64,000 bases of DNA from Cristatella mucedo (taxonomy: Eukaryota; Bryozoa; Phylactolaemata; Cristatellidae). The DNA lies in contig WPIO01000008.1 in NCBI GenBank assembly GCA_009760855.2, forward strand, positions 124,001 to 188,000, written 5' to 3'. Below the pieces are notes generated by a model. It searched no databases. It was not told where the DNA came from and saw only the letters and a list, made by a program, of their open reading frames with translations. How positions within the stretch are numbered: position 1 is the stretch's first letter; each line of letters opens with the position of its first letter. Below are positions 1 through 14,500 of the stretch, piece by piece. A program made the position numbers and the translations under genes.

Positions 1-1052
1 AAGGGCCGCAAAAACTCAGTCGCTAATTACGCCGACTGGTGTATCTCCGAATATGTCTCTTTGAGCCTCACCTGACTATTTCCACAGCCAGGCAAATACA
101 CCAGTAGCGTCTCATTAATTGACTTCAGCTAAGAGGAAATCTCACCAATCGGCTTCAGCTAGTTGCAAACTCTTCCTTTCCCGTATTCCTTACTCTCTAC
201 TACTTTTTCTAACTCTCTTTCTCATGTATGGTTGATAAACACCAAAACAACCAACGCTGCAAATCCATCATCATGTAAATTTTCTCGTCCATCTTGAGAG
301 ACTGGGCTGCAAGGAATCAATGCAGTGACCAGTTACAACATGGGCGGGGGAGTTCTTCTGAGAACACCTAATGCACCGTTGCAACGATGAGCACCAGCTC
401 TAGGTCAGCATCAGTCGCCAGAGCTTTAGCTGCACTAGGGCATGCATGCAGAATAGAGAGCTCCATAGGAATGCTAAGCCGAAAGCGGAAAAAAAGCGAT
501 AGCTCGTTTTTAAGAAGTCGCCCGCTGGCTCATCGGTGGGTGAAGTCAAGGCAGGGGTCAAGGAGACACGTTCCTGGTTGATTATGTGAGATTCCAGCTG
601 GCTGGGTTAGATATGCCAGATGGAGCAATATTCAGAGGCCGCTACGTACAAGACAATTCTTACGTTTTTATTTAGACGGACATTGTAAACAGCAGTATTT
701 GTTGGCATGTAAGCAGAGACGCTAGCTTGGCTTCGTGGGGGACCAGGGCCGAGCCAGCGCCAGCTTAGGGACTTGCATCGTGAGCTGCCAGTCTCCCGAG
801 TCACTTCAAGTAGCCACCAGATACCAAGGTTTGCATAAGAACAGTCTTTAATAGGTAAATGTGGCATGATCATTCGGGGAAATTTGAAGTACGCTCATGA
901 ATTATTGTCTCGTGGAATCCAATTCAAGGAAAAATTGGCAGGACCTGAGCTCAAACCTCTAAATATAGACCCGAACACTGCTAACGTCACAGTCGCTTAA
1001 AAGTAGTAAATTGTCTGTTTCTGCATACCAAGAAGAATAGCAGCATTCAAAA
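1..1052. other. 3' flank of adhesion GPCR 1
   Basis: Apart from the possible poly(A) signal, I see no exon or recognisable repeat here. Open frames are short and show no family signature. Confidence 0.5.
667..672 (-). terminator. Possible polyadenylation signal of adhesion GPCR 1
   Basis: On the minus strand this reads AATAAA, about 380 bases beyond the TGA at 1053. It is the nearest canonical signal I found downstream. Position alone supports it, so it is tentative. Confidence 0.25.
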
Positions 1053-1312
1053 TCATGACCGTTGGCTGCTCGTGGAAACAGCAGTGCTTCTTCTTGACTG
1101 CAGGAACGACGATAAGGTTGTTGAGTCACGTCTGCCGTTGGCCGACGGAAAGCACAGTCTCCTCCACTGTTTTCTCACAAAAGGTTCTCTTACGTTGTGA
1201 AACACAAATATCATCAAGCCCTGGAGAGAGTTAATTATGCAGAACAAATATTGAAACGCCAACGTCACCTGGTCATTCTCGAAGACTAAAAACCCGAAAA
1301 TCCATGAGACTC
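1053..1312 (-). CDS. Adhesion GPCR 1, last exon: TM6 end, TM7, cytoplasmic tail, stop
   Basis: The exon starts in phase 1 after TTTGTAG and reads VSWIFGFLVF (second half of TM6), then FQYLFCIINSLQGLMIFVFH (TM7), then the short basic and Ser/Thr-rich tail that ends SSQRS before TGA at 1053-1055. The helix 8 pattern NVREPFVRKQWRRLC is typical of family B2. The end residues do not form a clear PDZ ligand. Confidence 0.9.
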
Positions 1313-4300
1313 CTACAAATAATTGAATAGCACTGATTAGTGAGGCCGGCTGCCTTGAGGAGTACTGAGAAGGGCTTCGTGAGACGGTTTTGCATGCATA
1401 GCCATGCTTACCCAACAGGACCAGTATGGATACGCTTGCCTTCAGGTGCAGAATGGAGATCTCGCGCTCAGATCTATTTGACCGTAGTTTCAGAGGCGAA
1501 CCCCGACGTAGAGAGCAAACGATAAGTATGAAAATGATGACGTTTGCTAGAACTATGGCTCCAATTGGTACAACTACTGCATACAACAGCAGTGACTTAG
1601 ACACCCAGCACCTGCCACGAAAATAAGCACCTTCATTATTACATTAAGATGGCTTGTTTGAAAATATTCTAGTCTGAGGCATTTTCAAAAGAGTTTACCT
1701 GAGAGTATGGTTTGAAAGGCATCAAGTCAAAATGTGTACCGATTTCTTCACGATTCTTGAAGCGTGCAGTTACTGTATATTGCCTAATTTATATGACAAG
1801 GCAACGCCACTGGCTTAAAACCTTGACGATGGCACTCAATCCTTATTAAGCAAGATTGTCAAAGACATTTTTTCCGGTATAGTATCTTGCTCGTGCTTTG
1901 CATCTCATGTTTTAGATTCGACGCTATTATACGTCTTGAAAAAATCAAAACTACTTCGAAAGCCTTTAAGGTTTCAGTAACAAGCAAAGTAAATTAGCCT
2001 GTGTTGAGTTCGTACCCCGGAACCATTTGGGAGAGCTGATAAATATCACTCTCTGCGCTAACCTGCATTCTATATCTAGGGGTGTGCAGTTTGTCATTTC
2101 TGCTGTACCATCACTGCACATCAGTGGCAAAGCCGCTGATGTGCCCCTCACCCATCTCAGCGTGGCGGCCGCATAGGCCGTCTCTTATTCCTATGCCTCC
2201 ACCGAGCCATCGCCAACGACGACGTCCTGCCCTTATTTTCCTCGAATACCGACAGCCATATTTGCACGGAATTATTACTATGATTTTGTAATTTTAAGTT
2301 ATTTGAAAAGATTGTGGATAAATATCCTACATTAAAATGTTTTGGGTGCTGATATGCTTCAGATATTGCTCTATAATTATAAACTCTGGCTTCTGTGTAT
2401 TAACGCTGGAAATATTTACCTACTTCCATTTACACATATTCTTAAATAATGTAAATGCATCTAATTAGATAAATAATCATATCTGAAGATATTGATATGC
2501 TTGTTCAGCAACAATAAAAATGAGCATACTCAATCTATAATGGTGTCCACTCTAAAACCTCTGGCATTAGGATTATAGTATTATAACAAAATAACATTTA
2601 TTTGATTAGTCAGTGCCCGAATCTAATGCGTGAGCCTCAATCAACTATTTCTAGAAAGCATTTGTATGACCATCAAGTAAAAGAATGGTCTCATTCAGAT
2701 TATATGTTGTATCTTAGATGCTGTAAATACTCGGTCTTTTTTCCTCTGAAGTTCTTACGTCTTCACTTGCCCAAATATCAGTACTAGTGTGGTGAAGATA
2801 TCGCATATATATGCAGTAAGCTTTATTCCTAGAGACTAATGTGATGTCTACTTATCTAAGCATGCAGGCGCACCTCCTCTGATGTAGTACAGTGTCAAAA
2901 TAAAGTAAAAGCATATGCAACATATAGAAATTCATCAACTTGAATGGCCGTTTGGTGCACTGTAATCTTTTCTAACATTTTTTCAAATTCAGATTTTTTC
3001 AATAAAAGTATGCAGAAAGGCCAAGTTACTTACTGCTGTAGTGCTTCTGCAGCATCGTAACCCATGTAATGCTGACTATCGGTGACTACCAGCACCACCA
3101 CAGCAACTGCTGGTACTCCTAACAGAAACCGACCGTCAACACGAGCTTAGCCAAAACATTAGCAGCTGGTCGAGGCAGGGCTGTTGACGAACAAGCTCGG
3201 CACTTACCCCACGAAGGAACCGAAGCCTTCCAGACAAAGTTGGGAACGTACGTATTGAGCACTTTCACAAGCCTGCAATAGTAAATCATGCAAGAGAGCT
3301 GCTACGACAGTAAAGCCCTGCTTGGACGTGAATCGCAAGCTCAAGGCTTTGGTCATGCGGCTGGCTGAGAGGGATCATACCTCAGGTACTGAAGGACGCC
3401 TTCGACAAGCATCCATGTAAAGGATGTCAGGAGAAAATAATGAGTTGTTGCCGCCATTGCTGTGCATACGATGTGGTTGTCAGTCAGGTCGAAACCGACT
3501 AGGAAGCAGAGGTTCAATCCAGCAAGCGAGAGAGATAAGTTAAAAAGAACCCGTTGGCTCGTCGTTCGTCTCATTGACCTAGATTAGAGCGGACGATTTT
3601 TATCTTGGCAGACCAGGATGAGTAACATGCGATCTCTGGCACCCCTTTCAAATGCAGAGACTGACCGCAGCACTTAGGAAAGGCACTTGCTGCCATTGTG
3701 CATACACCTGCTGTCGCATGTCGGCTGAAATAAGGCACTTGCTGTTGGTGCTAACTTAGCCGGTACCAGTGTTTGATGCTCTCGTGAGGGGCACTTACTT
3801 TCAGTACTTACCTGAACAGTATAAACGTGACAATTACCAGCCCCAAGCCAACGGTAGAGACCGACAAGCCGACACGACTGATTATTGTGAGAGCCTCCCG
3901 AGGAGCCGCGACGACCGTCGTCCGCCAATCCTATAAAAAGATCCTTGACCGTGAAAAGCGATCTGGATATTTCTGGGACACGGCGTACTGCATGTCAAAA
4001 AACTCGGGTTTGTCATGTACAATCAATCATTTTCCGCTGAGAGAAGATCTAACAAATTGCAACGAAGTGCCAGCCGAGATTAAAGCCGGAGATTAAAGAA
4101 AGACGCGATCAGTTGAAGTAAAATCGTACCGAGAGATCGAGAAGACTGCGAGTGGAAGACTAGGCATGGATAGGTTGTGCACAGGTGCAGGCAATGCACT
4201 CCCAGCAGTGGTTACTCTGTATGATCGTTGGCTCTAAAACTCACTAGAGTTGCTAGCTTTGCTTGTTTTTATCACGTGAGAGCATAATTGGTGTGCCCAT

Positions 4301-4825
4301 ACTATTTCCGGTATCCGCGATAAGACCGGCAGAAGCGAAACGAGAAAGCTCACCTGGTCTAAACCATTTTATTTCATAATAAGTGGCTTCACCATAGTTG
4401 TTTTTGAAGCATGCGGGATTAAACTTATGGTCATGGTGTCACTTCCTGTGACTTAATATGATCAGTAGCAGATCTAGTCACCTCAAAATAAAAATAGCAA
4501 GCGCAGGGTCAAAAGGGCAGAGATTTGTCATAGACTGGAACTAGGCTGAGACTGGAGAAAAACTTCAAGATAAGGTCGGCTGGGGGTGGCTTTTAAGTAG
4601 GGCATTGACTAAAACAAGGAAGCCCAGATGCATAGCTACGCCTAGGTCAGGCTGGGCTCGGCGTAGGCTGCAAATTTGCTCTGGCCCTAAATTGCCTATG
4701 CCAGACTGGTAGGCCTCGGCCCAGCCCCATCAAGGTGGTTCCGGGCCTAGGTGGATTGGGAGAGCAGGCAATGTGCCTGCAACGACTGCAGATTGGCAGT
4801 GACCCTGGATATGTATATATGTATA

Positions 4826-4877
<52 letters not shown>

Positions 4878-4934
4878 TATCCAGGGTCACGATCATGCTA
4901 GAACTGTCAAACTACGTTAGTTAAAAGTCATTAA

Positions 4935-5032
<98 letters not shown>

Positions 5033-8000
5033 CTGTTAATGACTTCAGATGGTGACAAGGATTTCTAGGTATTCTTAGAAAATCTTGGAGAATAAAATGC
5101 ATTACATATTACTTAAAAAACGTCTATAGGCCACATGGATTTGGCTATGATGTATTGGTGCTACATACTACAGTCCTCAAAGGCCAACCGATGAATAGTT
5201 CTGATCTTTGCCATCTTTTCCATAAGGTTATTGTAACTCACGTGTAGTTTCTTTAAATTTCTGGCACCCGTGTCGCTGCCTAAGGATAATGTGTTGCACT
5301 ACTGAACTCGGCTAGAGGATCAGAGTGTTGCTGCAGGCATTTCTTTACATCCGAGTGAAAGTAGGGGTGTTTTTAAATGCTCCGATCCAACTTTTCATGC
5401 AGACCCTAGTAGTTCCTCATCTCTTACAGTGGTCTGTAAATGGGCCTCTAAGTAAACATTTTGCAGCAGCTTGAATGAGCTGTTCAGTAGTTGCTGCACC
5501 GCTCCAATCGCCAGCCGGCATTCTAACCTTGACGATGCCAGGCCCAGCTCCCATCGCCAAATTACTATAAGTACTGGTAAGGCAATGAAGTACTTGTATC
5601 CATGAGACTAGGTCAGATTATTTATTTATTTATTTCCTATCTAAGGCTTTGTCGGTCAATTTTACAGCTCACTGGTGGAAGTCAGCAATACAATTATTGG
5701 AATAGAAGAAAACAAAAGAGCTCTGGGTAGATTAGTTAGCATACAGATCAATCCTGATCAAGCCGAAAGCTGCAATTTATAATAAACGAGGCAATGATCA
5801 TTACTTTAAAGAGTGCTTGTTACTAGAATGTGCTTTCTCAACTTATATTGTCTACCTCATCTGTGCCCTGAACATGCCAATTTGCATCGTTACTGCCTAA
5901 TCTTTATTTCTGCCTGCTGACTGATGAAAATCTTGTCTACATCATTGAAGTTGCTACTAATCCTTTTGAATTCCATTCCGTCTTTTGAGAGTATTTATTA
6001 CGATGGATATCATCAGAGGTTGATAAACGAGTAACACAGACTGTGAGGTTCAAAATGTATTCAAGATTTTAGTTTATAAGTGTCACTAAATATTTCCAAC
6101 AATTTTTAGCCGCTAAGCGTCTTCCATGCTATTACTGGTTTCATTCAATAAAGAACTAGTTTTGGATATTCGAAAGGTTTGGTTAGTGGTTGAGTCGACC
6201 AGACTAACATACAGCTGTGTCCTCATACTTCAGGTTTTCATGGACACGACTGGCTTGATCTCGGTGTCTATTATTGATTCTTCACAACCAGTATACCAAG
6301 CCAAGAGACATACCAGAATGGAAAACTAAGCTACTGTTAACATTAGGTACTTATTTTAACAGCAAGTTTGCTACTTGTATAAGGTTATGATCTTTCTTAG
6401 GGAGAACTGAAGAAGCGAACAGTGAGCTATTATGTGAGTCTACAGAAGAGAGTAAATAAGTGAGCTCATAGAAATGAAAGTAAATAACTGAGCTCAGGGA
6501 AATTAAACTGGTTACCACTGTATCATTTGCCGGAGTAGATGTGGCGCTAGATGTTGTTAATTGTTAAGCTGTTTTAACTAGAGAGTAGAACGGTGGAGAG
6601 ATTCTCACAGATTCTTACTCACATCTGACGTCCGTTTTTAGGATTTTCTAGTATCGTTCTGGCTTGTATCAATCCCAGAACTACGGCTTAATTGTCTCAG
6701 TAGCAACTAAAAACCATCTGCACATTGTAGGTATTTATTAACATAGTAAGTTATGTGAGGTTACGTGGCATAATCTAATGATCGCATAGAATAGATGCCA
6801 AATGGCTATGTCAATTATAACTAATATATAATTATAATTATATTATATATATATATATATATTAGATATATATTAGATATATATATATAATTATAAATAA
6901 TTATAACTTTTTAGAAAAGCAGCTGGCTTAATACATTTGCCGACGTAGAGTACTAGGACTGCTATAGCCTTCATTTAGGTTGTAAGAATTTCACAGAAAT
7001 GTTATGAATAAAGCTAGCTTCATATACCCTTACATGACACTGAAATCTGAAGATAAGGCCATTGTTTTGTGACAAAGATATTATCAGTTCTCACACTTAG
7101 CTTGAAAGATTATAATTCCGCTTAAGCCAGTTAAAAACAAACTTGATCATGTTGGGATCCAAAAAGTTACTACTTGAAATAAGGAATCTGTATAGAGACG
7201 ATTTGAAAAATTCTACGTATCGAAAATATGGATTCGCTACAGATCACAATAGTAAAAAATGTGCAGACTTACCAGAAGTACGGCGAAATGAGTTAGGTGA
7301 TTGCACCGACATTCAATAGAATTGTCTTTCAAAGTGCTGTTGCAGCCATTAAATGACCAGTTGCTTATTTCATAGTCCCAAAAAGCACACCCGAGCCGTC
7401 TCCGATCCTAAATAATAATCAAACACATCCTTGCTTCTGAGATCTAAACTAAATCAGAATGCCAAAACCCATAAATAATAGCCTAGAATGTGAACCTAAG
7501 GACACCTTTTTTTTAAATCAGAAGAGGCACACAGAAAGAATATTAAGCGATAGCACTGAAAAACCAGTAAGACTTGCAACCTCTCTAGCAAGCACTGCAA
7601 ATTTCTATGAATGCAGTGTTTGGTGCGACACTTATTTTACGTACATGGACGTACTTGGGCTGTTCATAAAGTCACAGCTCAAATGCTCGCATGAAATACA
7701 GTTTATTTTGAAAGGCCAAGCTAGGTCCGAGACTTTTTTGTCTTTTCTTATTTATTTAAAACAAATAAAAAGATTCTATCTAAATTAAAGAGTAAATTTT
7801 AACGACAAGAAACAGTGCTCAACATAGTTCAGTCGGAGGACTACTAGTCAGTCAACCAAAAGTTGTTGGATCTAACGTCTGTCCACTTAATTTATTTTCT
7901 CATGCCAAGTTTCACTCTAGATAGATCGCCTCCGGATGCTCTTCGAATTGAAATTACGTTTGCATCGGCAAGCGCAGTTAAAGATAAATTCACCTGCACC

Positions 8001-8511
8001 CACAAAGGGCTGCTGCGGACTGTGGGAGGCTACTTGTGGAAGAGGGCTCCTTTCGCATTGACCAGCACAAGTAGAGTAGCAGCTACCCTCTCTTGTCCCC
8101 GACGAGAGAAAGTGCAGTGGCTGGAGCTGGGCACTTAATCTGAACCTATTAACTTTCACACAATTTCAAGCAGTTCAAGGATTCAGCCTAGGCACATGAC
8201 TGAATATGTTAAGCTAATGCTCTGAGTAGTGAAGAAACAGTAGACGGGATAGTTTAATAATGTAGACCTCTGCAGCCGTCACCTAAAGACTTTTATGTGC
8301 TCAGCAACGTGGCAGGGGGCATTCAGCTTATCTTCATTTTTAATGTGGTATACTCGGCTGAATAGTGGATAACGAAGTGTCTCCAAATACCATATGACCT
8401 CTTTAACTGCATTTTTGCAAACCAGAATCATAGGTGGTGCTCGTTTCGAGGTTTAAATTAGTTGCCTACAAAACCCAACCCTACCAGCTTGTTGTAAAGT
8501 ATATATAAATC

Positions 8512-8546
<35 letters not shown>

Positions 8547-11500
8547 TATATCATTATATATAATAACAAATATTCTATATAAGTATAAATCATAGGTTTC
8601 GCCAATCGCTAGCAAATCGCGTATTCGATATGCTATTAGGCGCTTGGTTCTCAAAGTCTTAGAAAAGCAGCAGCACATTTTATAAAATCTCAGCAAATCC
8701 GGAAAACCGAGTGTCCGATTAACACTGACCAGGTTAACATGGCTGACGTCAAACTGTAAAATCACGTCTTCATCCAGTTTCGCATTTCTCCCAAGCAGAG
8801 ATCCAACCACTTGGCTTCTTGCTGATTCGAAACCAAGCTGAGCTCCATCAAATAGCCGACTGTTGCTGTAGCTAATGAAAGCTTTTGCTGAGTCTATGCA
8901 AAAGAATGTTTCAAAATAGACACCATAACAAGTATTTGTCACAGCAAACGTGGAAAAGACTGGAGAGCTTACAATTTTGAAAATAAAACTGAATAATAAG
9001 GAGTTCACAACTTTGAATGTCGGCATATCGCTACAACCCTAAAGGTGGGGAGCTTTCTACTTACCCAGCTTTGGTAGTATGATCGACGCAATAGCATTGC
9101 AAGCTCGAGAAAAGCTGCTCTCGTTGGTTAAATAGTATAATTTAAAGCTGGCATTTCCTCCATCGCACGCGTACACACCCACTATTGATGAATTTTGAGT
9201 GACCTTAAACAATAGATAACGTGATTGTTTAGTCTTTGTAACAGGCTGATTTTTAAAACTCAATAGCACTAAGAATTACAAGCCAAAAATAACCAATGAT
9301 GAGGATAACGGAGCAAAGTAGAGATCAAGGGCATAGCCAGAGTCGTGAAATCGAAATTACTAATACTATGTTCAAAACGTTGAAAATTCACGAAGTATGC
9401 AGCCGATACAGTTGGCATTTATTATCTGTAGCCTTATTTGGTAAACCCGTTGTAAGAACATTCAAGAATTAAGGGCAAAGATAAAGTGCTCAAAAAGATT
9501 ATGTTCTCTGAGAGGGCTATACAAATGAATTGTTGTTATTATTATTTAAAGGCTGTGAGAAAAAGAGTCGTCAGTAGCTTACTGTTTATTGTATACGGCT
9601 GAGGCAACAATACCAGTAAGAAGAAATCCCCGATTGGTCGAATTTCAATGAACAGGTATTGCCATTATCAGAATTAAATTTATCAGCTCCAGGAAAATTC
9701 CTGTTGTGTGGTGCTCAATTTTTAGCTTGCAGAAAGTTAGTTGGTGGTGTTGCATAGGGGATAGATGTTAGCTCCCTGTAATTTAGAACGAGTCTCTTGG
9801 AAACTTTATTTGGGGCTGTACATCGACTCACACTCGTCTGCAGGCAATACCCTGACTAACTTTATATCTATTTTTTATTAGTCTGAAGCAGCTGCAACTG
9901 CCAATAAACCTACTGCTTCCCTTTTAGACATTCGATTTTGGATATTAATCATAATAATACATTTAATAAATCCCCTCAGGGAACTCGATACCTTTCTAGG
10001 CGCTTTACAATTGCTGCAAAGGAAGCTTGCAAGCATTTGCCCATCTAATGGGTGATACGTGGTGCGATCGCGGAGCTATCTGAATTTAGGCATCCTCTTA
10101 GATTGCTAGTTAAAGTTTGGAGGCTTCGCTCTGAAGACCACTACAGCGGCTAGCCATCACATTCGTGGGACTCGGTGGACATACTGAGAGAGAGATATAT
10201 GGTAAATGGGAGTAGAGCCAATGCTGTAATGTTATAGAAAGAATGATATGCATAAAGTTGTACACCAACCATTCCCCTTGTGGGTATGCTGTGTCTTTCT
10301 CGAAAACCACTCCTCTTTTTGAGTACATCGCAGCTCTGTATCCGTACCTCGAATGTAAATTGGCATCGAGCTTCTGATACGCCTTCGCATACTGGGCTAG
10401 TTCACGCCTCAGAAAATTTCTGTACTACCCTTGCTATAAAAATATGTAGCCTTTCTAAAATAAAGTGTTCTTACAATTTTATTTATCAATTAATTCTTAA
10501 ATTTATAACGTATTTATTTTGTATATGGATATAGTAATTATTATATTTCTGACAATACCAAATGTTGTGCAGACAATTTTTTCAGGCAAGCAGTGATGGT
10601 TCAAAATAAAATATAAACATACATATAAATAAAATATATTTAAAATAAAATTAAGCATAAAATAAAGTATTCTGGCAATTTTGATCCATACAAAACGTAC
10701 ATTTAGCAGTGTGTTGGATTGCCGCTAGGTAAGACAAGTCTTGCAGGAGTGTGCTTACCTAAAATTGCAAGGCGGTAAGTGATGAAAAACTGCTTGGATT
10801 GCCTACGAACTCCTATAGCCGCACGATAGCATGCAGGCCAGTCGAAAATAATCTAGCCATTAATCCTAAAAATTGCCGACCAATTAACTGTGTACAAAAA
10901 GACGGATCCGAGTCACCAGCTAACCAAGAAGGTGAACCTGTGATAGGGTGGACCACGTCGGCTAGCCCCTATTGCAGCGGCTGACAGGCGGCCACTCCAT
11001 CACAGCTGCCACGCGATGCACTATCGCGGCTTTCTTTGCTTGCAGTCATCTCAGTTCTTTGTTAGTTTGATGAAATACGAATATGGAAAAAATTATCGAT
11101 ATTTAATATCGTCAAGTTTGACAAAAAATTGTGCTTTTGCCTATTCTCAGCAGCACTTCTGAGCTTCACTTTTGCTTGCTTTTTTTCGTAGTAATCAGCG
11201 AAGCCTTGGCATATCGCATCCGGTTGGTTCTCTGCGTTCCACATTGTAGGTTTTCGAAAATTTCTGCTGTCTTTTTTTCGACGATTTGGCACTTCTATTG
11301 ATTACCAGCGAAAATTATTATTCACGATGAATTGCATTTCGTCACTAGCATTAATATTTGAGCTTGTTTTCTACTCCGTTACTCAGTTTTGGCTATCAAG
11401 TTAGCTGTAACTTCCTTGCAAAATAAAAACAGTACATTTTTAAAATTTCATTCTTAAATATTTGACTTATTGAAAGTACAGGCAAAGCGTGCAATTGAAT

Positions 11501-14500
11501 ATAACGAGGTTAAGGTTAAAGAGAAAGATGGAGGATAATGTGCCACTAAGCTCTGCGGAGTCTAGTCATTCCCTAAAAAGAGTCTTTAGTCGCTACCTGC
11601 AATAAAATAATCCACTTTCACGTACATGAGACCTAGACCAGAATTAATAATATGCCAGGAAATTGCAATTTAAATATTTTATCATTGGCCACCGGGCTCG
11701 CTGGTGCCAAAATAACAAGGATTAAAAATGCTGCGATCAAAGAAGAGCCGTTGAAACTCGATCGTAGAAATCCACATTCTCAAAAGAACTAACAGGCTAA
11801 CATTTTTCGGGGATTCGGTTTAGGGTTTACGGATTCAATGAACCTCTAATAACCAATTGTGGCTCATTAAGGTACTTGGTTTTTGCTTCCTTTTTCATAT
11901 TCTCACAAATTTAAGGTACCAGTAGGCGGTTCGGAGTTTGCCGTGCGTTTATTCGGCACGCATTGGGTAAAACGACAGGCTTCCGAGAAATGTGATCTAG
12001 CCCAGCTTTATTTTCTATGTAATTTTGTTTCGAGTTAAATTTAATGGAGTGTATCTCCACTTATCACTTCTCAAAAATCACAAAGACTAAACGGGTGTTA
12101 CGGAGGAGAGTTTTTATTAGCTCACTCAAAGCCAAAACGACTTTCTGCAGGCATTCGGTAGCCAACGGACTTAATCTCGCACATCAAAGAGAACGCGAGA
12201 AGCATAGTTAAGTCGGGAGGACAGCCGAGTTAGTTAGCCACACAAAAGTAGCAGCTCGAAAAAAGGTTCTGGAAACAATGTGCCACAGTCGACAGAAGAA
12301 GAGTAGATATCATCACGTTAGTATTGCAGATGTGGCTTCCACAGTCTACGGTTTGCAGAGCGAAAGCTTCTTTCGCCAACGGTCTTTAGGCATAAGAGTA
12401 GAAAATCTTTTAATTTAGAGTCCAGAGAGGACCAATTTGAAAAAGGAGGCTCAAATGGTGCAGAAGTTCACCTAGGTACGAAGGACCAAAGCCAAGAACT
12501 TTAAGTAAGAACTTTCCTCTCTATCCCTTGATCAATCTGAAGTCAAAGGAGCTCAATAAGTAAAGGATGAACATGGTCAAACCCCTCGGGTTTCGTACGC
12601 TCGGAAAACTTAAGTTTTCCCAAACGGCGAGAAAAGCAGAAGCAAAAAATGCACTATGACAAATAGAAAGCGTTGACCGTCGCTTCTTTACCACTGTATG
12701 ACAGCGAAGGCTCCAAGAATGCTGCCAGAAGGTAGAAAACTGGCGACGGCACACAGCTACAGCGAATCGTGCCATACCTACCCTGTAGGCAACATGCTGT
12801 TTGTCCACCTCGACCGATCTCAAAAAGCTGCTGCTATCGCTGGTGTTTTCCATTACCAGCATCAGTGACTGCAAAATACCCTCCATGCTGCTTGTAAGCC
12901 TAAAATGGAACAACGATGCCTACTGAATGTTTGCTCGCAACCAAATCAGAGGCAATGTTGACATGACACCCTACAGTATGCTGTTGAATTGACCTTCTTG
13001 TGGCATTAAGTACGTCGGCATCACTTGAAGCTAATGCGACGTCAGGATTCATGATGTTGTCGACTACACCGGCGAATATGGTAGACACCTACAAGATTGA
13101 TGTGGTGACAACCAAAGGATTACCAATTGACCGAGCAACAAGCTTGTGCTGTGACGCAAATCACCTTAAGTCTAAAGTCACGTTTCATCAACCGTCTCAT
13201 GTAATTATTTACATCACTTTTCTTCTTCGAGAATTATCTTGACCAAGTTAAAAACAGTCCGCAGTGTGGTGTTTTATTTTTCACCGTTGCTCTGTTTTAA
13301 AGTCTGCCCACCATAAATAGTATTTGCTCTACTGTAGCTCATGTCCCAAACTGGCCTTTCTAAGAGCACGTAAATAATATATAATATAAATATAATATAA
13401 TATAATATAAAAATATAATGAGCTGCATAGATTACAAAATATGCAACCTGATTCAATTTTGACCATGCCGATAGTGTAAATTATTAAATTTATGTATATA
13501 TATATATATATATATATCAAGTGAGCCACAGAGACCGAGGGGAATATACAATTCCGTGACGGTGGCGATAGCACGGTTTTCATAGATAAAAAGAGCAATA
13601 CATTGCATTGCTTATAGTAAAATATTACATCCAAACAAATTTTAAATGAAGTAAAGCTTAATTATATATATAATATATATAATTCATTTGTATAGCGCCC
13701 CAGGAGAATTAAATCCCTATTCAGGCGTTTCACATGTGCCTCAGGGCTCAAGCCCACGACCTCAGTCAGACCTTAGTCGGGGCGAGCACGTTAACCGCTG
13801 GAGCAACCCAGCTCAGCGATGATAAAAGGCGTCGATGAAGTAAAGCTACATTATTTTTTACTGAAGCGATAGAAATGAAAGAGGTTGCGAAGCGCGATGT
13901 TCCTGAATACAGCTTTTAACTAACTCGCTAATTGATCTAGTTCTCAACAGGAACAGCTTGCTGAGTTCACATGAGGTTAGAGACAATGGTAAATTCACTG
14001 CGTAGCATGTGAATTAAGCATTTCATCGTATAATCAACCTCGCACTTTGTGTAGCCTATTAATCTGTTGTAGCTTTGAAATTATTGTCTCTCTGCCAAAA
14101 TTATACAGGCAACTGGCTTCCAAATGTTGTTGAACTGGCAGGTCAATGAAATAATCTGGACCTGAAGTGTACTGTTATTGGCTGCTACTTCAAAGATTAT
14201 GCGTAATCGAGTCTGAGCATTCTTCATACATGTCGGTCAAACGCTAATACTACTAGTGTATCAATAAAACACAGCCGCCAGATACAGTCCTAAGGTGCAA
14301 TACGACTCGTTTTTATTTTTGCTCAACAAACTAATTTCTATATGACATAGATATAAAATCAAGCGTAGCAACTCTGAAAACCAAGCATTCGTGAAAATTA
14401 AACTCCACTGGCACTCTATCTTTTATTAATACATTCTGCTGTTAATGTGAGAGAGTAGTCCCTATATACTACTCGAACTGCAACCAGTGAACGGTCGTAT

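Larger units (their letters stand above)
3931..7272 (-). other. Intron between GPS and TM1 exons of adhesion GPCR 1
   Basis: The intron holds the paired TA hairpins at 4799-5045 and a third TA-rich tract near 6825-6905. A stretch rich in GCCTAGG-like words lies at about 4560-4760. No exon was seen. Confidence 0.6.

Noticed and set aside
4735-5102. Open frames of repeated Tyr-Ile across the TA repeats
   Set aside because: TA repeats translate to alternating Tyr and Ile in any clean run. This is not coding.
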